Shown: positions 18,119 through 27,038, counted from the first letter of the stretch. The stretch is 64,000 bases of DNA from Anaerolineaceae bacterium (GCA_002699125.1 PABI01000129.1:1-64000); one strand, 5' to 3'. The notes: generated by a model not told the origin, from the letters alone. Program-made: numbers and translations.

Positions 18119-18376
18119 TTAAGCAAAATTGGCCGAAGGCATCTGGATGTAATGGTCTGGTTTTTCCCGATTTTGTTTGATGGCAAAGAAGCGGCGCTCA
18201 ATTTCTTTTAGAACGGCCGCTTCATAAAAAATCATGCCACATTGAGTGCAAACCTGCACAGGCGTGTTTGGCACAAGCAAGTAGTCGCCATCATGGCTAT
18301 AAAGATAATCTGTGTGGCGAACTTCATATTCTTCAGCGCCGCAAAATGGGCAGTGACCTTCTGTTTTTTTACTCAT
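18119..18376 (-). CDS. YgiT-type zinc-finger antitoxin-like protein
   Basis: About 85 residues from MSKKTEGHC; ATG 18376 has GAGG eight bases upstream, better than the ATG at 18403. Two CxxC pairs, CPFC near residue 9 and CTQC near residue 44, bind one zinc, as in the N-terminal half of MqsA/YgiT antitoxins. The VxVCTQCGMIFYEAA segment is typical. No helix-turn-helix half is present, so this is the short zinc-finger form. The start overlaps the end of the DUF4258 gene by eight bases, the classic layout of a toxin-antitoxin operon; it would neutralise the DUF4258 protein. Confidence 0.8.
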   Translation of the reverse strand: MSKKTEGHCPFCGAEEYEVRHTDYLYSHDGDYLLVPNTPVQVCTQCGMIFYEAAVLKEIERRFFAIKQNREKPDHYIQMPSANFA

Positions 18377-18680
18377 TTCTTGTTCCTCGTGTCCAGGGAT
18401 CAACGAACTTTGGTGGTTGTGGGATGTAAACTGTCACTAAAACGATTTTCTCTCTACGCCAGCCACAAACCACATGAATTGGTAAATCACCAGAGAATCC
18501 CACGATTAAGCAGCTTTCACCCCGACCTGTATTTGGATATGACTCCAATATTTCGCCATTTAGCAGTGCTTCCTCAACTTGCATCAATGTGAGGTTGTCT
18601 GCTTTTCGCTCAATGTCGGCGTGCAGGCTATATAAATAGTCGTTTTGGCGAATAAGTTGCTTTATCTCGTCAATTTTCAT
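18369..18680 (-). CDS. DUF4258 protein, probable toxin of a toxin-antitoxin pair
   Basis: A 103-residue protein whose core (MQVEEALLNGEILESYPNTG, then GRGESCLIVGF, then LPIHVVCGW and IVLVTVYIP) matches the small DUF4258 fold, related to the MqsR/RelE-like toxin scale of proteins. It is directly followed, with an overlap, by a YgiT-type zinc-finger gene, the usual partner. No nuclease activity can be proved from sequence; histidine and tyrosine residues near the C-terminal strands could be catalytic. The start at ATG 18680 lacks a clear ribosome binding site. The operon lies 47 bp downstream of mutB on the same strand. Confidence 0.75.
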   Translation of the reverse strand: MKIDEIKQLIRQNDYLYSLHADIERKADNLTLMQVEEALLNGEILESYPNTGRGESCLIVGFSGDLPIHVVCGWRREKIVLVTVYIPQPPKFVDPWTRGTRNE

Positions 18681-18726
18681 GATGCATTTTGTATGCTAAT
18701 GGTTTTAGATTTGGAAAGCAAGCAAG

Positions 18727-20892
18727 TTAAATTTTGCTCCAACTCACATCATGTCCTAATCGTTGGCGCAGTTCTTGCAAAACTTTCTGTGCAGCCACGG
18801 GGATGACGGTGCCGGGGCCAAAGATGGCGGCGGCGCCGTGATCGCATAAAAATTGGTAATCCTGGGCCGGGATGACGCCGCCGATGACGACCATGATGTC
18901 GGAACGGCCGTACCCCTTCAAAGCCTCCACCAACTGCGGCAGCAGCGTCTTGTGCCCCGCCGCCAGCGAGCTGATCCCCACCACGTGCACATCATTTTCG
19001 ATGGCCTGTTTGGCCACCTCAGCCGGGGTCTGGAAGAGCGGACCGATGTCTACATCGAAGCCCAGGTCGGCGAAGGCGGTGGCCACCACTTTGGCGCCGC
19101 GATCATGGCCGTCCTGGCCGATTTTGGCCACCATGATGCGCGGGCGGCGGCCCTCTTGCTGCTCAAATTCGTCGGCCATCTGGCGCACGGTTTCAATCTC
19201 CATTTTCTCTCCAAATTCGCTGCTGTAAACGCCGCCAATCGAGCGGATGGTGGCTTTGTGACGACCCCACACCTGTTCCAGCGCGCCGGAAATCTCGCCC
19301 AGGCTGGCGCGGGCGCGGGCGGCGTTGACCGCCAGTTCCAGCAAATTGCCTTCATCGGATTCGGCGGCATGCGTGAGGGAATTAAGGGCTTGTTCGACTT
19401 CTGCAAAATCGCGACCTGCTCGTAACTCTTCTAGTCGGGCGATTTGGGATTGGCGAACGGCCGTATTATCCACCTCCAAAATATCAATCGCATCTTCCTT
19501 ATCCAGGCGGTATTTGTTCACGCCCACAATTGTTTCCTGGCCGGAGTCGATGAGCGCCTGGCGACGGGCGGCCGCTTCTTCGATGCGCATTTTAGGCAGG
19601 CCGGTTTCCAGCGCCTTGGCCATACCGCCCAGTTCTTCCACCTCCTGGATATGGGCCCAGGCACGGTGGGCCAGCTCGTGCGAGAGCGTTTCCACGAGGT
19701 ACGACCCGGCCCAGGGATCGACGGTGCGGGTGATGCCGGCTTCGTGCTGCAAGTAGAGCTGGGTGTTGCGGGCAATGCGCGCCGAGAAGTCGGTGGGCAG
19801 GGCGATGGCTTCGTCCAGGGCGTTGGTGTGCAGCGATTGGGTGCCGCCAAACGCCGCCGCCATCGCTTCCAGGCAGGTGCGGGCGACGTTGTTATAAGGG
19901 TCCTGCTCCGTCAGGCTCCAGCCGGAGGTTTGGCAATGGGTGCGCAGGGCCATCGACTTCTCGTTTTGCGGATTGAACTGCTTCACGATTTTGGCCCACA
20001 GCAGCCGGGCGGCGCGCATCTTGGCAATCTCCATGAACACGTTCATGCCAATTGCCCAGAAGAAGGAGATGCGCGGGGCAAAGTCGTCGATGTTCATCCC
20101 GGCGGCGAGGCCGGCGCGCAAATATTCCAGCCCGTCGGCCAGGGTGTAGGCCAGCTCGATGTCGGCGGTGGCCCCGGCTTCCTGCATGTGGTAACCGGAG
20201 ACGCTGATGGCGTTAAACTTGGGCATCTCGCGGGCGGTGTAAGCAAAGATGTCGCCAACGATGCCCATGGAGGGGGCAGGCGGGTAGATGTAGGTGTTGC
20301 GTACCATGTACTCTTTGAGGATATCGTTTTGGATGGTGCCGGTGAGCTGCTCGTGGGGCACGCCCTGCTCCTCGGCGGCGACGATGTAGAAGGCCATGAC
20401 GGGCAGGACTGCGCCGTTCATCGTCATGGAGACGGACATTTTGTCCAGCGGGATGCCGTCAAACAGGATTTTCATGTCCAAAATGGAGTCAATGGCCACA
20501 CCGGCCTTGCCCACGTCGCCTTCAACGCGCTCATGGTCGGAGTCGTAGCCACGATGGGTGGCCAGGTCGAAGGCGATGGAGAGGCCGCGCTGCCCGGCGG
20601 CGAGGTTGCGACGATAGAAGGCGTTGCTTTCTTCGGCGGTGCTGAACCCGGCGTACTGGCGCACGGTCCAGGGGCGCACGGCGTACATGGCGGGGTAGGG
20701 GCCGCGCAAAAAGGGTGGGATGCCGGCGACAAAGTCGAGGTGCTCCATGTGTTGCAGATCGGTGGCGGTGTAGAACGGCCGTACGTCAATTTGCTCTAGG
20801 GTTTGCCAGGTTTGGGTGTTGGATACGGCCGTTTCGTTCGCCGGTTTGTATTTAGATTGGTATGCAATTTTGGTGAAATCTGGTTGGTTCAT
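18727..20892 (-). CDS. mutB: methylmalonyl-CoA mutase large (alpha) subunit
   Basis: A 721-residue adenosylcobalamin-dependent mutase. The N-terminal barrel contains RPWTVRQYAGFSTAEESNAF and the DxATHRGYDSDHER substrate region; the C-terminal cobalamin domain has GQDGHDRG with the cobalt-ligating histidine at about H596, plus the GGVIPAQDY strand. It interconverts methylmalonyl-CoA and succinyl-CoA, used in propionate, odd-chain fat and branched amino-acid breakdown. The small subunit gene lies at 27.1-29.0 kb on the same strand rather than next to it. A palindromic repeat and a decayed reductase fragment lie immediately upstream, pointing to operon break-up. Confidence 0.96.
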   Translation of the reverse strand: MNQPDFTKIAYQSKYKPANETAVSNTQTWQTLEQIDVRPFYTATDLQHMEHLDFVAGIPPFLRGPYPAMYAVRPWTVRQYAGFSTAEESNAFYRRNLAAGQRGLSIAFDLATHRGYDSDHERVEGDVGKAGVAIDSILDMKILFDGIPLDKMSVSMTMNGAVLPVMAFYIVAAEEQGVPHEQLTGTIQNDILKEYMVRNTYIYPPAPSMGIVGDIFAYTAREMPKFNAISVSGYHMQEAGATADIELAYTLADGLEYLRAGLAAGMNIDDFAPRISFFWAIGMNVFMEIAKMRAARLLWAKIVKQFNPQNEKSMALRTHCQTSGWSLTEQDPYNNVARTCLEAMAAAFGGTQSLHTNALDEAIALPTDFSARIARNTQLYLQHEAGITRTVDPWAGSYLVETLSHELAHRAWAHIQEVEELGGMAKALETGLPKMRIEEAAARRQALIDSGQETIVGVNKYRLDKEDAIDILEVDNTAVRQSQIARLEELRAGRDFAEVEQALNSLTHAAESDEGNLLELAVNAARARASLGEISGALEQVWGRHKATIRSIGGVYSSEFGEKMEIETVRQMADEFEQQEGRRPRIMVAKIGQDGHDRGAKVVATAFADLGFDVDIGPLFQTPAEVAKQAIENDVHVVGISSLAAGHKTLLPQLVEALKGYGRSDIMVVIGGVIPAQDYQFLCDHGAAAIFGPGTVIPVAAQKVLQELRQRLGHDVSWSKI

Positions 20893-20904
20893 TGTATTTT
20901 CCTG

Positions 20905-20983
20905 AATAGGACGCTGATCACCCTGATTTATCTGATATAAAGATCAGAAAGATCAGGCAAATCAGGTAAATCTGCGTCCTATT
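20905..20983. repeat. 79-bp palindromic intergenic element, copy 1
   Basis: Ends AATAGGACGC (20905-20914) and GCGTCCTATT (20974-20983) are perfect 10-bp inverted repeats. The interior alternates CCTGATTT-like and AATCAGG-like units so the whole element folds back on itself. It sits 12 bp before the mutB start and five bp after the stop of the reductase remnant. Copies 2 and 3 are at 26562 and 27058. Confidence 0.85.
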
Positions 20984-20987
20984 ATTT

Positions 20988-21060
20988 TTAAACGAATAGG
21001 GTTTCCCTGTCGATGCTAATCATGTTTTCCGTGATGGTGGTTTGGGGAACGGCCGTATCC
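20988..21060 (-). pseudogene. remnant of an aldo/keto reductase 3' end
   Basis: On the minus strand the frame reads DTAVPQTTITENMISIDRET then LFV and a stop. It matches the last 23 residues of the intact reductase at 25687 (DTAVPQATITEKMSRIDMEP then LFV), with about 80 percent DNA identity by eye. Upstream of 21060 the similarity ends abruptly, and no reductase core is present. It marks a duplication or deletion junction beside mutB. Confidence 0.75.
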
Positions 21061-21332
21061 CAATGTGCTCCAATGTCTGCCAACCCCCAAAGTTTTTTGG
21101 TAAAAAAGCATGTCACATAGGTGATTTTTGTCATTTTTTTGAATCAAACAAGCCCCATAAAATCGTTGCGCGTGCCAGTTTAACAATGGAATCCAATTGT
21201 ACACCTTAACTGGATAGTCGCTATTCGTTGGCGACCTGTGCCGCGTTTGTGAGCCAGGGGATGTTCTTGCCAGTTTATCCCTGTTCCCTCACGCAAACAG
21301 TTCACTTCAATGACACAGGAGGGTGAAACGTC

Positions 21333-22544
21333 ATGAAATGGCAAAAAGGTCTTTTGGTGCTTGCTGTCTTCTTACTAGTAGGAGGATTATTGGCTGGCTT
21401 TGGCAGCCAAACGACGGTGGCCGGGGAATTGGTGACCGTGGACGTGATTCGCAATGGCTTTGCCCTGGGTATTAACAATGATCATTGTCCGCTAAGCCAT
21501 GATCCAGACGAAGAACCTATCAATTCAGCCGAATGGTCGTATGACGAATATATCAGTCTCTCTAAATGTGGAGCCAGCAAAAACACGCATCCTTATGATT
21601 TGGAAATTGGTGGGGCGATGTTCAAAAATGGCCCGATTGAGAACTCCGGTTTTGGGCTGCCTAACGTGCCGGCCCATATGTGGCAGGTTTATGATTTGGC
21701 GGCTTTAGGCGTGCCAGTTGGTGCGCCGGTGACGGTTGATTTGACCCTGGAGATGGTTAGCGTGGGGGGTGTGTCGTTTACGGCCGTTCTCGAAACCAGC
21801 AGCGACGGTGAGACGTGGACCCCGGAAACAACGCTCATCCAATGGCCGCAGGAATCCTGTGGCCTGTGGAAATATCCGCTTTATTGTGGAACGGCCGTAG
21901 TTGATTATGCACCGTACTATCGACTGGCCTTGACATCTGTTTGGGATGAGCTTCTAGGACAGAAATGGGTTGTCCATCATCTTAATTTCACCTTTGAAGA
22001 GGATGGGGCTGTGTTACCCACAGCAACGGCCGAACTCACCAACACGCCAACACCCACAGAAACCACACCGCCGCTGCCTTCCCCCACCGCAACAGGAACC
22101 CCGGAGCCTCTTCCTACTGACACACCCACCCCCACAGCAACTGCAATCCCCTCCTTCACCATTGACGAGGTTACTGTTGAAGAAGGCAACGATGGAATCC
22201 AAAATGCTGCCTTTGTGGTGAGCTTGCCATTCCCCCTTGCTCAGACGATCGTGCTCGACTTTGAGACTGTGGCAGAAACGGCCGTTGCCAACGAAGATTT
22301 TCTGGCACAAAGTGGCAGCTTCATTTTCGCGGCCGGTGAAATTAGCCAGGTTATTACGATTCCCGTTATGGGAGATACGGAAGTTGAAGCTGATGAAACG
22401 TTTTGCCTAAAAATTAGCTATGGCAGCCCGTCCTCGCCGGTGAGCGTGATGGCCAGAGCCGCCATTTTAAATGACGATAAACCCGACAGCGGGGCAGCGG
22501 ATACCTTTACGATCTTCTTACCATTTCTAATCGCCACAAAATAG
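21333..22544 (+). CDS. secreted protein with Calx-beta domain and YLP-type C-terminal tail
   Basis: A 403-residue exported protein. Residues 1-31 are a signal peptide (LLVLAVFLLVGGLLAGFGS core). Residues 33-225 are a beta-rich domain with several cysteines and a DxLAxLGVPVG-like strand pattern, family not recognised. A Thr/Pro linker (TPTPTETTPPLPSPTATGTP) follows at about 235-275. Residues 276-385 resemble a Calx-beta domain (VEEGNDGIQNAAFVVSLPFP; later GDTEVEADETFCLKI). The protein ends TFTIFLPFLIATK, like other secreted proteins here. ATG 21333 has AGGAGGG nine bases upstream. Likely surface or extracellular; binding target unknown. Confidence 0.82.
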   Translation: MKWQKGLLVLAVFLLVGGLLAGFGSQTTVAGELVTVDVIRNGFALGINNDHCPLSHDPDEEPINSAEWSYDEYISLSKCGASKNTHPYDLEIGGAMFKNGPIENSGFGLPNVPAHMWQVYDLAALGVPVGAPVTVDLTLEMVSVGGVSFTAVLETSSDGETWTPETTLIQWPQESCGLWKYPLYCGTAVVDYAPYYRLALTSVWDELLGQKWVVHHLNFTFEEDGAVLPTATAELTNTPTPTETTPPLPSPTATGTPEPLPTDTPTPTATAIPSFTIDEVTVEEGNDGIQNAAFVVSLPFPLAQTIVLDFETVAETAVANEDFLAQSGSFIFAAGEISQVITIPVMGDTEVEADETFCLKISYGSPSSPVSVMARAAILNDDKPDSGAADTFTIFLPFLIATK

Positions 22545-22971
22545 TCTGCCTCTTGGTTTGATCGCGCTGCGTGGGTAAACGCTTTCCTTCACCCCAAAAG
22601 GTAAAAGCCAAATGACCGGCTCGTAATTCGTTCTGTAATGTAAAAGTTGTGTAATTTTATGTGCTTTATAGTGCGTTGTTGTAAGTGTGTCTCGTAGTGT
22701 TCATAGCCAAAACATTTTAAGTTTGCAGACCAAACCAGTCATCCATTCGTTGCAGGATTGAACTTTTAGACAATCGAATATCGTTTTTACGGCCGACCTG
22801 TTATTTACAGCTTGCCTTGCTTTGAGGTTCTTTCATAGTGCAGCGAGAGTGTTGGCCGCATGTTAAGTTTTATCGGATGTGGACGAGCCAGTTTTGAAGA
22901 GGGAAACGGCCGTTTCTCACGGCCAGGCAGTCACCTCTTCCATTTTAGACCCTTGAGGTCAGGAGGAGCGC
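22545..22971. other. intergenic region, no gene seen
   Basis: This 427-bp gap between two plus-strand secreted-protein genes holds no convincing ORF, no hairpin terminator with T-tract, and one exact ACGGCCGT octamer near 22910. The upstream region of the next gene carries a strong AGGAGGAGC before ATG 22972. Confidence 0.5.
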
Positions 22972-25614
22972 ATGTTCCAGTTTCGTGTATCCCAGTTTCG
23001 CTTGCAGTTTCGTTGGTTTTTCCTGGCAGTTGCTTTGCTGTTGGGTGTCATCCTGTTTTCACGGATGCAAGTTTCAGCGCAAACGACCGTTTTATACGTC
23101 AACGAAATCGTCGCGTCTAACGACAGCACATTGGCTGATGAAGATGGCGATTTTGAAGATTGGATTGAAATTTATAACTCAGGTGGAACGGCCGTCAACC
23201 TAAATGGCTATGGCCTGACCGATGACGCAAGTGAACCATTCAAATGGGTTTTTCCGGCAGAAACGATCCAGCCGGGACAATTTCTCATCGTCTGGGCTTC
23301 AGACAAAGAGCGGGCCGTTCCCGGCAGTCCGCTGCACACCAACTTCAAGATCAGTGCCGGAGGCGAGACGATTGTGCTCACCACGCCCGGCGGTGTGCAA
23401 GAAGATTTGCTGCCACCTGCTGCGCTGCAAACTGACCTGTCATACGGCCGTCAGCCAGATGGCCCTGGCGCTTACCTTTTCTTTACCGAGCCAACGCCCG
23501 GCGCCAGCAACACCACCACCGGCTACAGCGACATCCTGGAACCGCCCATTTTATCGCATACAGGCGGGTTTTATACTGAAGGCTTTCAGCTAGAGTTGAC
23601 CACTGATCAGCCGGACACGACCATCTACTACACGCTGGACGGCAGCGAACCGACGACCAGTTCGGCTGTTTACAGCGGCCCGATCACCGTAGATAGCCGC
23701 ACGGGCGACCCCAACCTTATTTCCCTCATCCGCACCACTGAGCCAGATGTGTATTGGGCACCGCCAGCCGGTGAGATATTCAAAGGCACGGTCGTGCGCG
23801 CCTTGGTTGATAAACCAGGTGCGTTGGCCAGTCCAACTGCTACGCAGACCTATTTTGTAGACCCGGATATGTTTGGCCGTTACACCTTTCCCGTCATTTC
23901 CATTGCCACCGACGCCGATAACTTGTTTGACCCCGAAATAGGTATTTACGTGCCCGGCAACTACACTAACTATATCCAGGATGGCATTGAGTGGGAACGG
24001 CCGATGCACATTGAATTTTACGAGCCGGATGGCACCCAGGGCTTTTCTCAGGATGCCGGGGTGCGCATTCATGGTTCCAAGAGCACCATCTACCACTTTA
24101 AATCGCTGCGCATCTACGCTCGCTCAGAATATGGCGCAGATACTATCGATTACGAAATTTTCCCCGGTTGGCGCAACAGCGAATTTGAGCGGCTCATCCT
24201 GCGCAACTCGGGCCAGGATATTTACGCCACCATGTTCCGCGATGCGATGGCCCAAAGCCTGGTGGAGCACCTCAGCTTTGATACGCAGCCGTACCGTCCC
24301 GCCGTTGTCTTTTTAAACGGTGAATATTGGGGTGTGCACAACATCCGCGAGCGGCTGGATAACAACTATCTTGGCCTGACGTACGATATTGATAACAATT
24401 CGCTGGACCTCTTGTCCAATCGCGGCACTGTTGAAGAAGGCAACGCCGACCATTTCAATGCGATGATGGACTTTGTCACCACCACCGGCGTGGTCGACTC
24501 GGCCGATTTTGCCTATCTGCAGACCCAGATGGATGTGCAGAATTTCATCGAATACATGACGGCCGAAATCATCATGAACAACACCGACTGGCTGCAAAAC
24601 AACATCGATTACTGGCGTTACCAGACGGTTGCTTACGATCCCGATGCGCCAGAAGGGCAAGACGGCCGTTGGCGCTGGTTGATGGGCGACCTGGACCAAA
24701 GCTTTGGTCTGACAGGCGGAACCGGATTCTACACCTATGACCGGCTGGCCTGGGCCACCGAGGAAGGTTATCCGCCGTACAACGCCACAATGGCGGTGCT
24801 GCTGCGTGCTTTGCTGGCAAATGACGAGTTCCGCACTGACTTCATCAACCAGTTTGCCGATCAGCTGAATACGGCCTTTGTTCCCGACCGGGTGATTGCC
24901 CAGATTGATGCCATGGAGGCGGTGCTGACCCCTGAAGTGCCGGAGCATATCGACCGGCACGGCCGTCCCACTTCGCTAACTGCCTGGGGCAATTCGGTGC
25001 AGACGATGCGGGACTTTGCCCAGAACCGGCCCGGCTTCCAGCGGCAGCATGTGGTGGATCATTTTGGTCTGAGCGGCACCGCCAACATGACGCTCGATGT
25101 GTCTGACCCGGCACACGGCTCGGTCCGTATCAACTCCATCCTGATTAATGAAGATACGATTGGCATCAGCGGTGCACCTTATCCCTGGACCGGCGTTTAC
25201 TTCCGCGATGTGCCCATCGCAGTGGAGGCCATTCCGGCTCCCGGCTACCTGTTTGCCGGCTGGGTTGAACTGCCCAACGAGATCAGCCCTCTGCTGGCTG
25301 TGATGTTGGGTGGCGATATGACGTTAACGGCCGTTTTCATCCCCGATGACAATTACCCGACGCCCACGCCAAGCGCCACGCCCACAGACACGCCCGTACC
25401 CACAGATACGCCGACGCCGAGCGCCACACCAACGGCTACGTCTACACCCACAGCAACGCCAACAGCCACAGCTACAGCGACACCGACGGCGACAGCTACT
25501 TCGACGCCTACGGTTCCAGCGCCCAGCGCCACGCCTTCTCCCACGGCCACGCCAATAGATGAAGGGAGTACGGTTGATTATTTTATCTATTTACCGGTGG
25601 TTGTTAAACCGTAG
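22972..25614 (+). CDS. secreted CotH-like protein with lamin-tail and chitobiase C-terminal domains
   Basis: An 880-residue exported protein. A signal peptide (FFLAVALLLGVILFSRMQVS) is followed by a lamin-tail domain (about 40-150: VNEIVASNDSTLADEDGDFE), a chitobiase/hexosaminidase C-terminal type domain (TTIYYTLDGSEPTTSSAVYS, near 218-237), then a CotH domain (about 300-640: YTFPVISIATDADNL, DAGVRIHGSKS, RLILRNSGQD, LNGEYWGVHNIRERLD, MGDLDQSFG). CotH proteins include an atypical kinase that phosphorylates coat proteins in Bacillus. A long Thr/Pro repeat spacer precedes the C-terminal tail FIYLPVVVKP. SD AGGAGGAG. Probably a surface protein that modifies or attaches to other envelope proteins. 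Confidence 0.9.
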   Translation: MFQFRVSQFRLQFRWFFLAVALLLGVILFSRMQVSAQTTVLYVNEIVASNDSTLADEDGDFEDWIEIYNSGGTAVNLNGYGLTDDASEPFKWVFPAETIQPGQFLIVWASDKERAVPGSPLHTNFKISAGGETIVLTTPGGVQEDLLPPAALQTDLSYGRQPDGPGAYLFFTEPTPGASNTTTGYSDILEPPILSHTGGFYTEGFQLELTTDQPDTTIYYTLDGSEPTTSSAVYSGPITVDSRTGDPNLISLIRTTEPDVYWAPPAGEIFKGTVVRALVDKPGALASPTATQTYFVDPDMFGRYTFPVISIATDADNLFDPEIGIYVPGNYTNYIQDGIEWERPMHIEFYEPDGTQGFSQDAGVRIHGSKSTIYHFKSLRIYARSEYGADTIDYEIFPGWRNSEFERLILRNSGQDIYATMFRDAMAQSLVEHLSFDTQPYRPAVVFLNGEYWGVHNIRERLDNNYLGLTYDIDNNSLDLLSNRGTVEEGNADHFNAMMDFVTTTGVVDSADFAYLQTQMDVQNFIEYMTAEIIMNNTDWLQNNIDYWRYQTVAYDPDAPEGQDGRWRWLMGDLDQSFGLTGGTGFYTYDRLAWATEEGYPPYNATMAVLLRALLANDEFRTDFINQFADQLNTAFVPDRVIAQIDAMEAVLTPEVPEHIDRHGRPTSLTAWGNSVQTMRDFAQNRPGFQRQHVVDHFGLSGTANMTLDVSDPAHGSVRINSILINEDTIGISGAPYPWTGVYFRDVPIAVEAIPAPGYLFAGWVELPNEISPLLAVMLGGDMTLTAVFIPDDNYPTPTPSATPTDTPVPTDTPTPSATPTATSTPTATPTATATATPTATATSTPTVPAPSATPSPTATPIDEGSTVDYFIYLPVVVKP

Positions 25615-25647
25615 AATTTGGGACCCAAAAGAGAGACAAATTTGGAG

Positions 25648-25684
25648 ACAGGCAGCCCGCGAATTTTGCGGACTGCCTGTTTTT
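25648..25684 (+). terminator. rho-independent terminator
   Basis: ACAGGCAG-C-CCGC at 25648-25660 pairs with GCGG-A-CTGCCTGT at 25668-25680 around a 7-nt loop, with a TTTT tract after it. It ends the CotH-like gene transcript just before the convergent reductase gene. Confidence 0.88.
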
Positions 25685-25686
25685 GT

Positions 25687-26544
25687 CTAAACAAATAGTG
25701 GTTCCATGTCAATGCGGCTCATTTTTTCGGTGATGGTGGCTTGGGGAACGGCCGTATCCACCCTCGTCGCCGCATCCAAAACCATGGGTAGCAGCGTGGT
25801 ATCCCCCACCGTGTTCAAGAACACACCAGGCCGACACAGCACCCACTGAACCGCCAGATCGATTTCTGCTTGCGTGCTGAACGGTTCGTACCAGGTAGTG
25901 TGCGTTTTGGGCTTGTCGCCCCACGGCCCTTTGGACAGCGCTTTGATCGTTTGCACCGCCACGTTTTTCTCCTGACAAACGGCCATGAGCTGCTCAAAAT
26001 CGGCGGCGTACTGCGCGTTTTGCATCATCGTTGGGTTGTAGGGCAGCAGCACCGAGTCAAAATCAAAGCGTTCCAGGCTCTTCAGGTGCATTTGGGCCAC
26101 AGTGACGCCATGCCCAGTCACGCCCAAAAAGCGCGTCAGCCCTTGCTCGCGGGCCTCGATGAATGCTTCCAGCGCCCCGCCCGGTCCCATTGCTGTTTCC
26201 CATTCATCTGGCTCGACGAGGATGTGCATCTGCCACAAATCGACGTGGTCGGTTTGCAGACGCTCCAGGGAACGGTGCAACTCTTCTTTGGCTTCGGTGT
26301 AAGTGCGCTTTTCGGTTTTGGTCGCCAGGAAGAACTCATCCCGATGGGGCTTCAGCCAGGGACCCAGCCGCAGCTCTGCATCGCCGTAGGAAGCGGCCGT
26401 ATCAATGTGATTCACGCCATATTCCAACAGCAAATCAAGGGTTTTATTTGCTTCTTCCTGTGGCGTGGCCCAAAAAGCGGCCGCACCAAACAAAGCGAGT
26501 GTACTGTTGTGTCCGGTTCTACCAAAAGGTATTTTTTCAATCAT
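25687..26544 (-). CDS. aldo/keto reductase family oxidoreductase
   Basis: A 285-residue NADPH-type aldo/keto reductase from ATG 26544 with GGAGAG six bases upstream; the open frame continues to a TTG. Family marks are NHIDTAASYGDAELRLGPWL (catalytic Asp and Tyr), FLATKTEKRT (catalytic Lys), DLWQMHIL (His) and the YN(P)TM region. It reduces or oxidises a carbonyl/alcohol; the substrate is unknown. It is the last gene of a minus-strand run mutA, GxxExxY protein, reductase, with repeat elements between them. A copy of its 3' end persists beside mutB at 20988-21060. Confidence 0.9.
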   Translation of the reverse strand: MIEKIPFGRTGHNSTLALFGAAAFWATPQEEANKTLDLLLEYGVNHIDTAASYGDAELRLGPWLKPHRDEFFLATKTEKRTYTEAKEELHRSLERLQTDHVDLWQMHILVEPDEWETAMGPGGALEAFIEAREQGLTRFLGVTGHGVTVAQMHLKSLERFDFDSVLLPYNPTMMQNAQYAADFEQLMAVCQEKNVAVQTIKALSKGPWGDKPKTHTTWYEPFSTQAEIDLAVQWVLCRPGVFLNTVGDTTLLPMVLDAATRVDTAVPQATITEKMSRIDMEPLFV

Positions 26545-26561
26545 GATTCTCTCCAATTTTT

Positions 26562-26641
26562 AATGGGACGCTGATTTACCTGATTTGCCTGATTTTTTTG
26601 ATCATCTAAATCAGGTGAATCAGGGCGATCGGCGTTCTATT
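26562..26641. repeat. 80-bp palindromic intergenic element, copy 2
   Basis: Ends AATGGGACGC and GCGTTCTATT are imperfect inverted repeats; the interior carries CCTGATTT and AATCAGG units. It lies 18 bp before the reductase start codon and overlaps the stop codon of the GxxExxY gene, so it fills the whole gap. Confidence 0.85.
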
Positions 26642-27038
26642 TGTCTTCTGACAAGTAAGGTTTGTTGTGATTGCTCCACGCTTTTCGCCTGTGTTTGGGA
26701 GTGTGACCGAAGTTTAACAAGAGGCCAACTTCGTATTTGGTTGCTTTTAAGTAGTTGAGCAGTTGGGCTTCGTGTGCTGGAATTAATGAGCGGCCTGCCT
26801 TCAATTCAACAATGACAAGATTATTGACGATCAAATCAGCAAAGTATTCACCGATGACCTGATCGCGATAATAAACACAGATAGGTTTTTGCTGCTCGAC
26901 TTGAAAACCCCGGCCGCGCAGTTCAATTGCAAGCGCATTTTCATACGCTTTTTCAAGAAAACCAAAGCCGAGCGTATTGTAAACATCATAGAATGCACCG
27001 ATGATTTCTTTTGTGAGGTCTGAATGTAGATAATCCAC
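26637..27038 (-). CDS. GxxExxY protein (PD-(D/E)XK-nuclease-like fold)
   Basis: A 133-residue protein with the name-giving motif G26-F-L-E29-K-A-Y32 and a later D68 ... E78-L-K80 arrangement (FADLIVNNLVIVELKAG) that matches the PD-(D/E)XK nuclease core. Proteins of this family are small, widely spread and functionally unproven. A C-terminal tail rich in basic residues (KHRRKAWSNHNK) could contact nucleic acid. The ATG 27038 start is preceded by the palindromic element; the stop overlaps the next copy. Its position between mutA and the reductase looks like an insertion into a metabolic operon. Confidence 0.85.
   Translation of the reverse strand: MDYLHSDLTKEIIGAFYDVYNTLGFGFLEKAYENALAIELRGRGFQVEQQKPICVYYRDQVIGEYFADLIVNNLVIVELKAGRSLIPAHEAQLLNYLKATKYEVGLLLNFGHTPKHRRKAWSNHNKPYLSEDK

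Noticed and set aside
19444..20799. 451-codon plus-strand ORF opposite mutB
   Set aside because: Shadow of a clear enzyme gene; no start signals or domain.
21016..21204. 62-codon minus-strand ORF upstream of mutB
   Set aside because: Its frame differs from the reductase remnant that occupies the same DNA; no ribosome binding site and no family likeness.
20988..25756. Insertion sequence or transposon carrying the 4.6-kb segment
   Set aside because: No transposase gene or terminal inverted repeats; the flanking similarity is a reductase gene end, about 80 percent identical, not a fresh target duplication.
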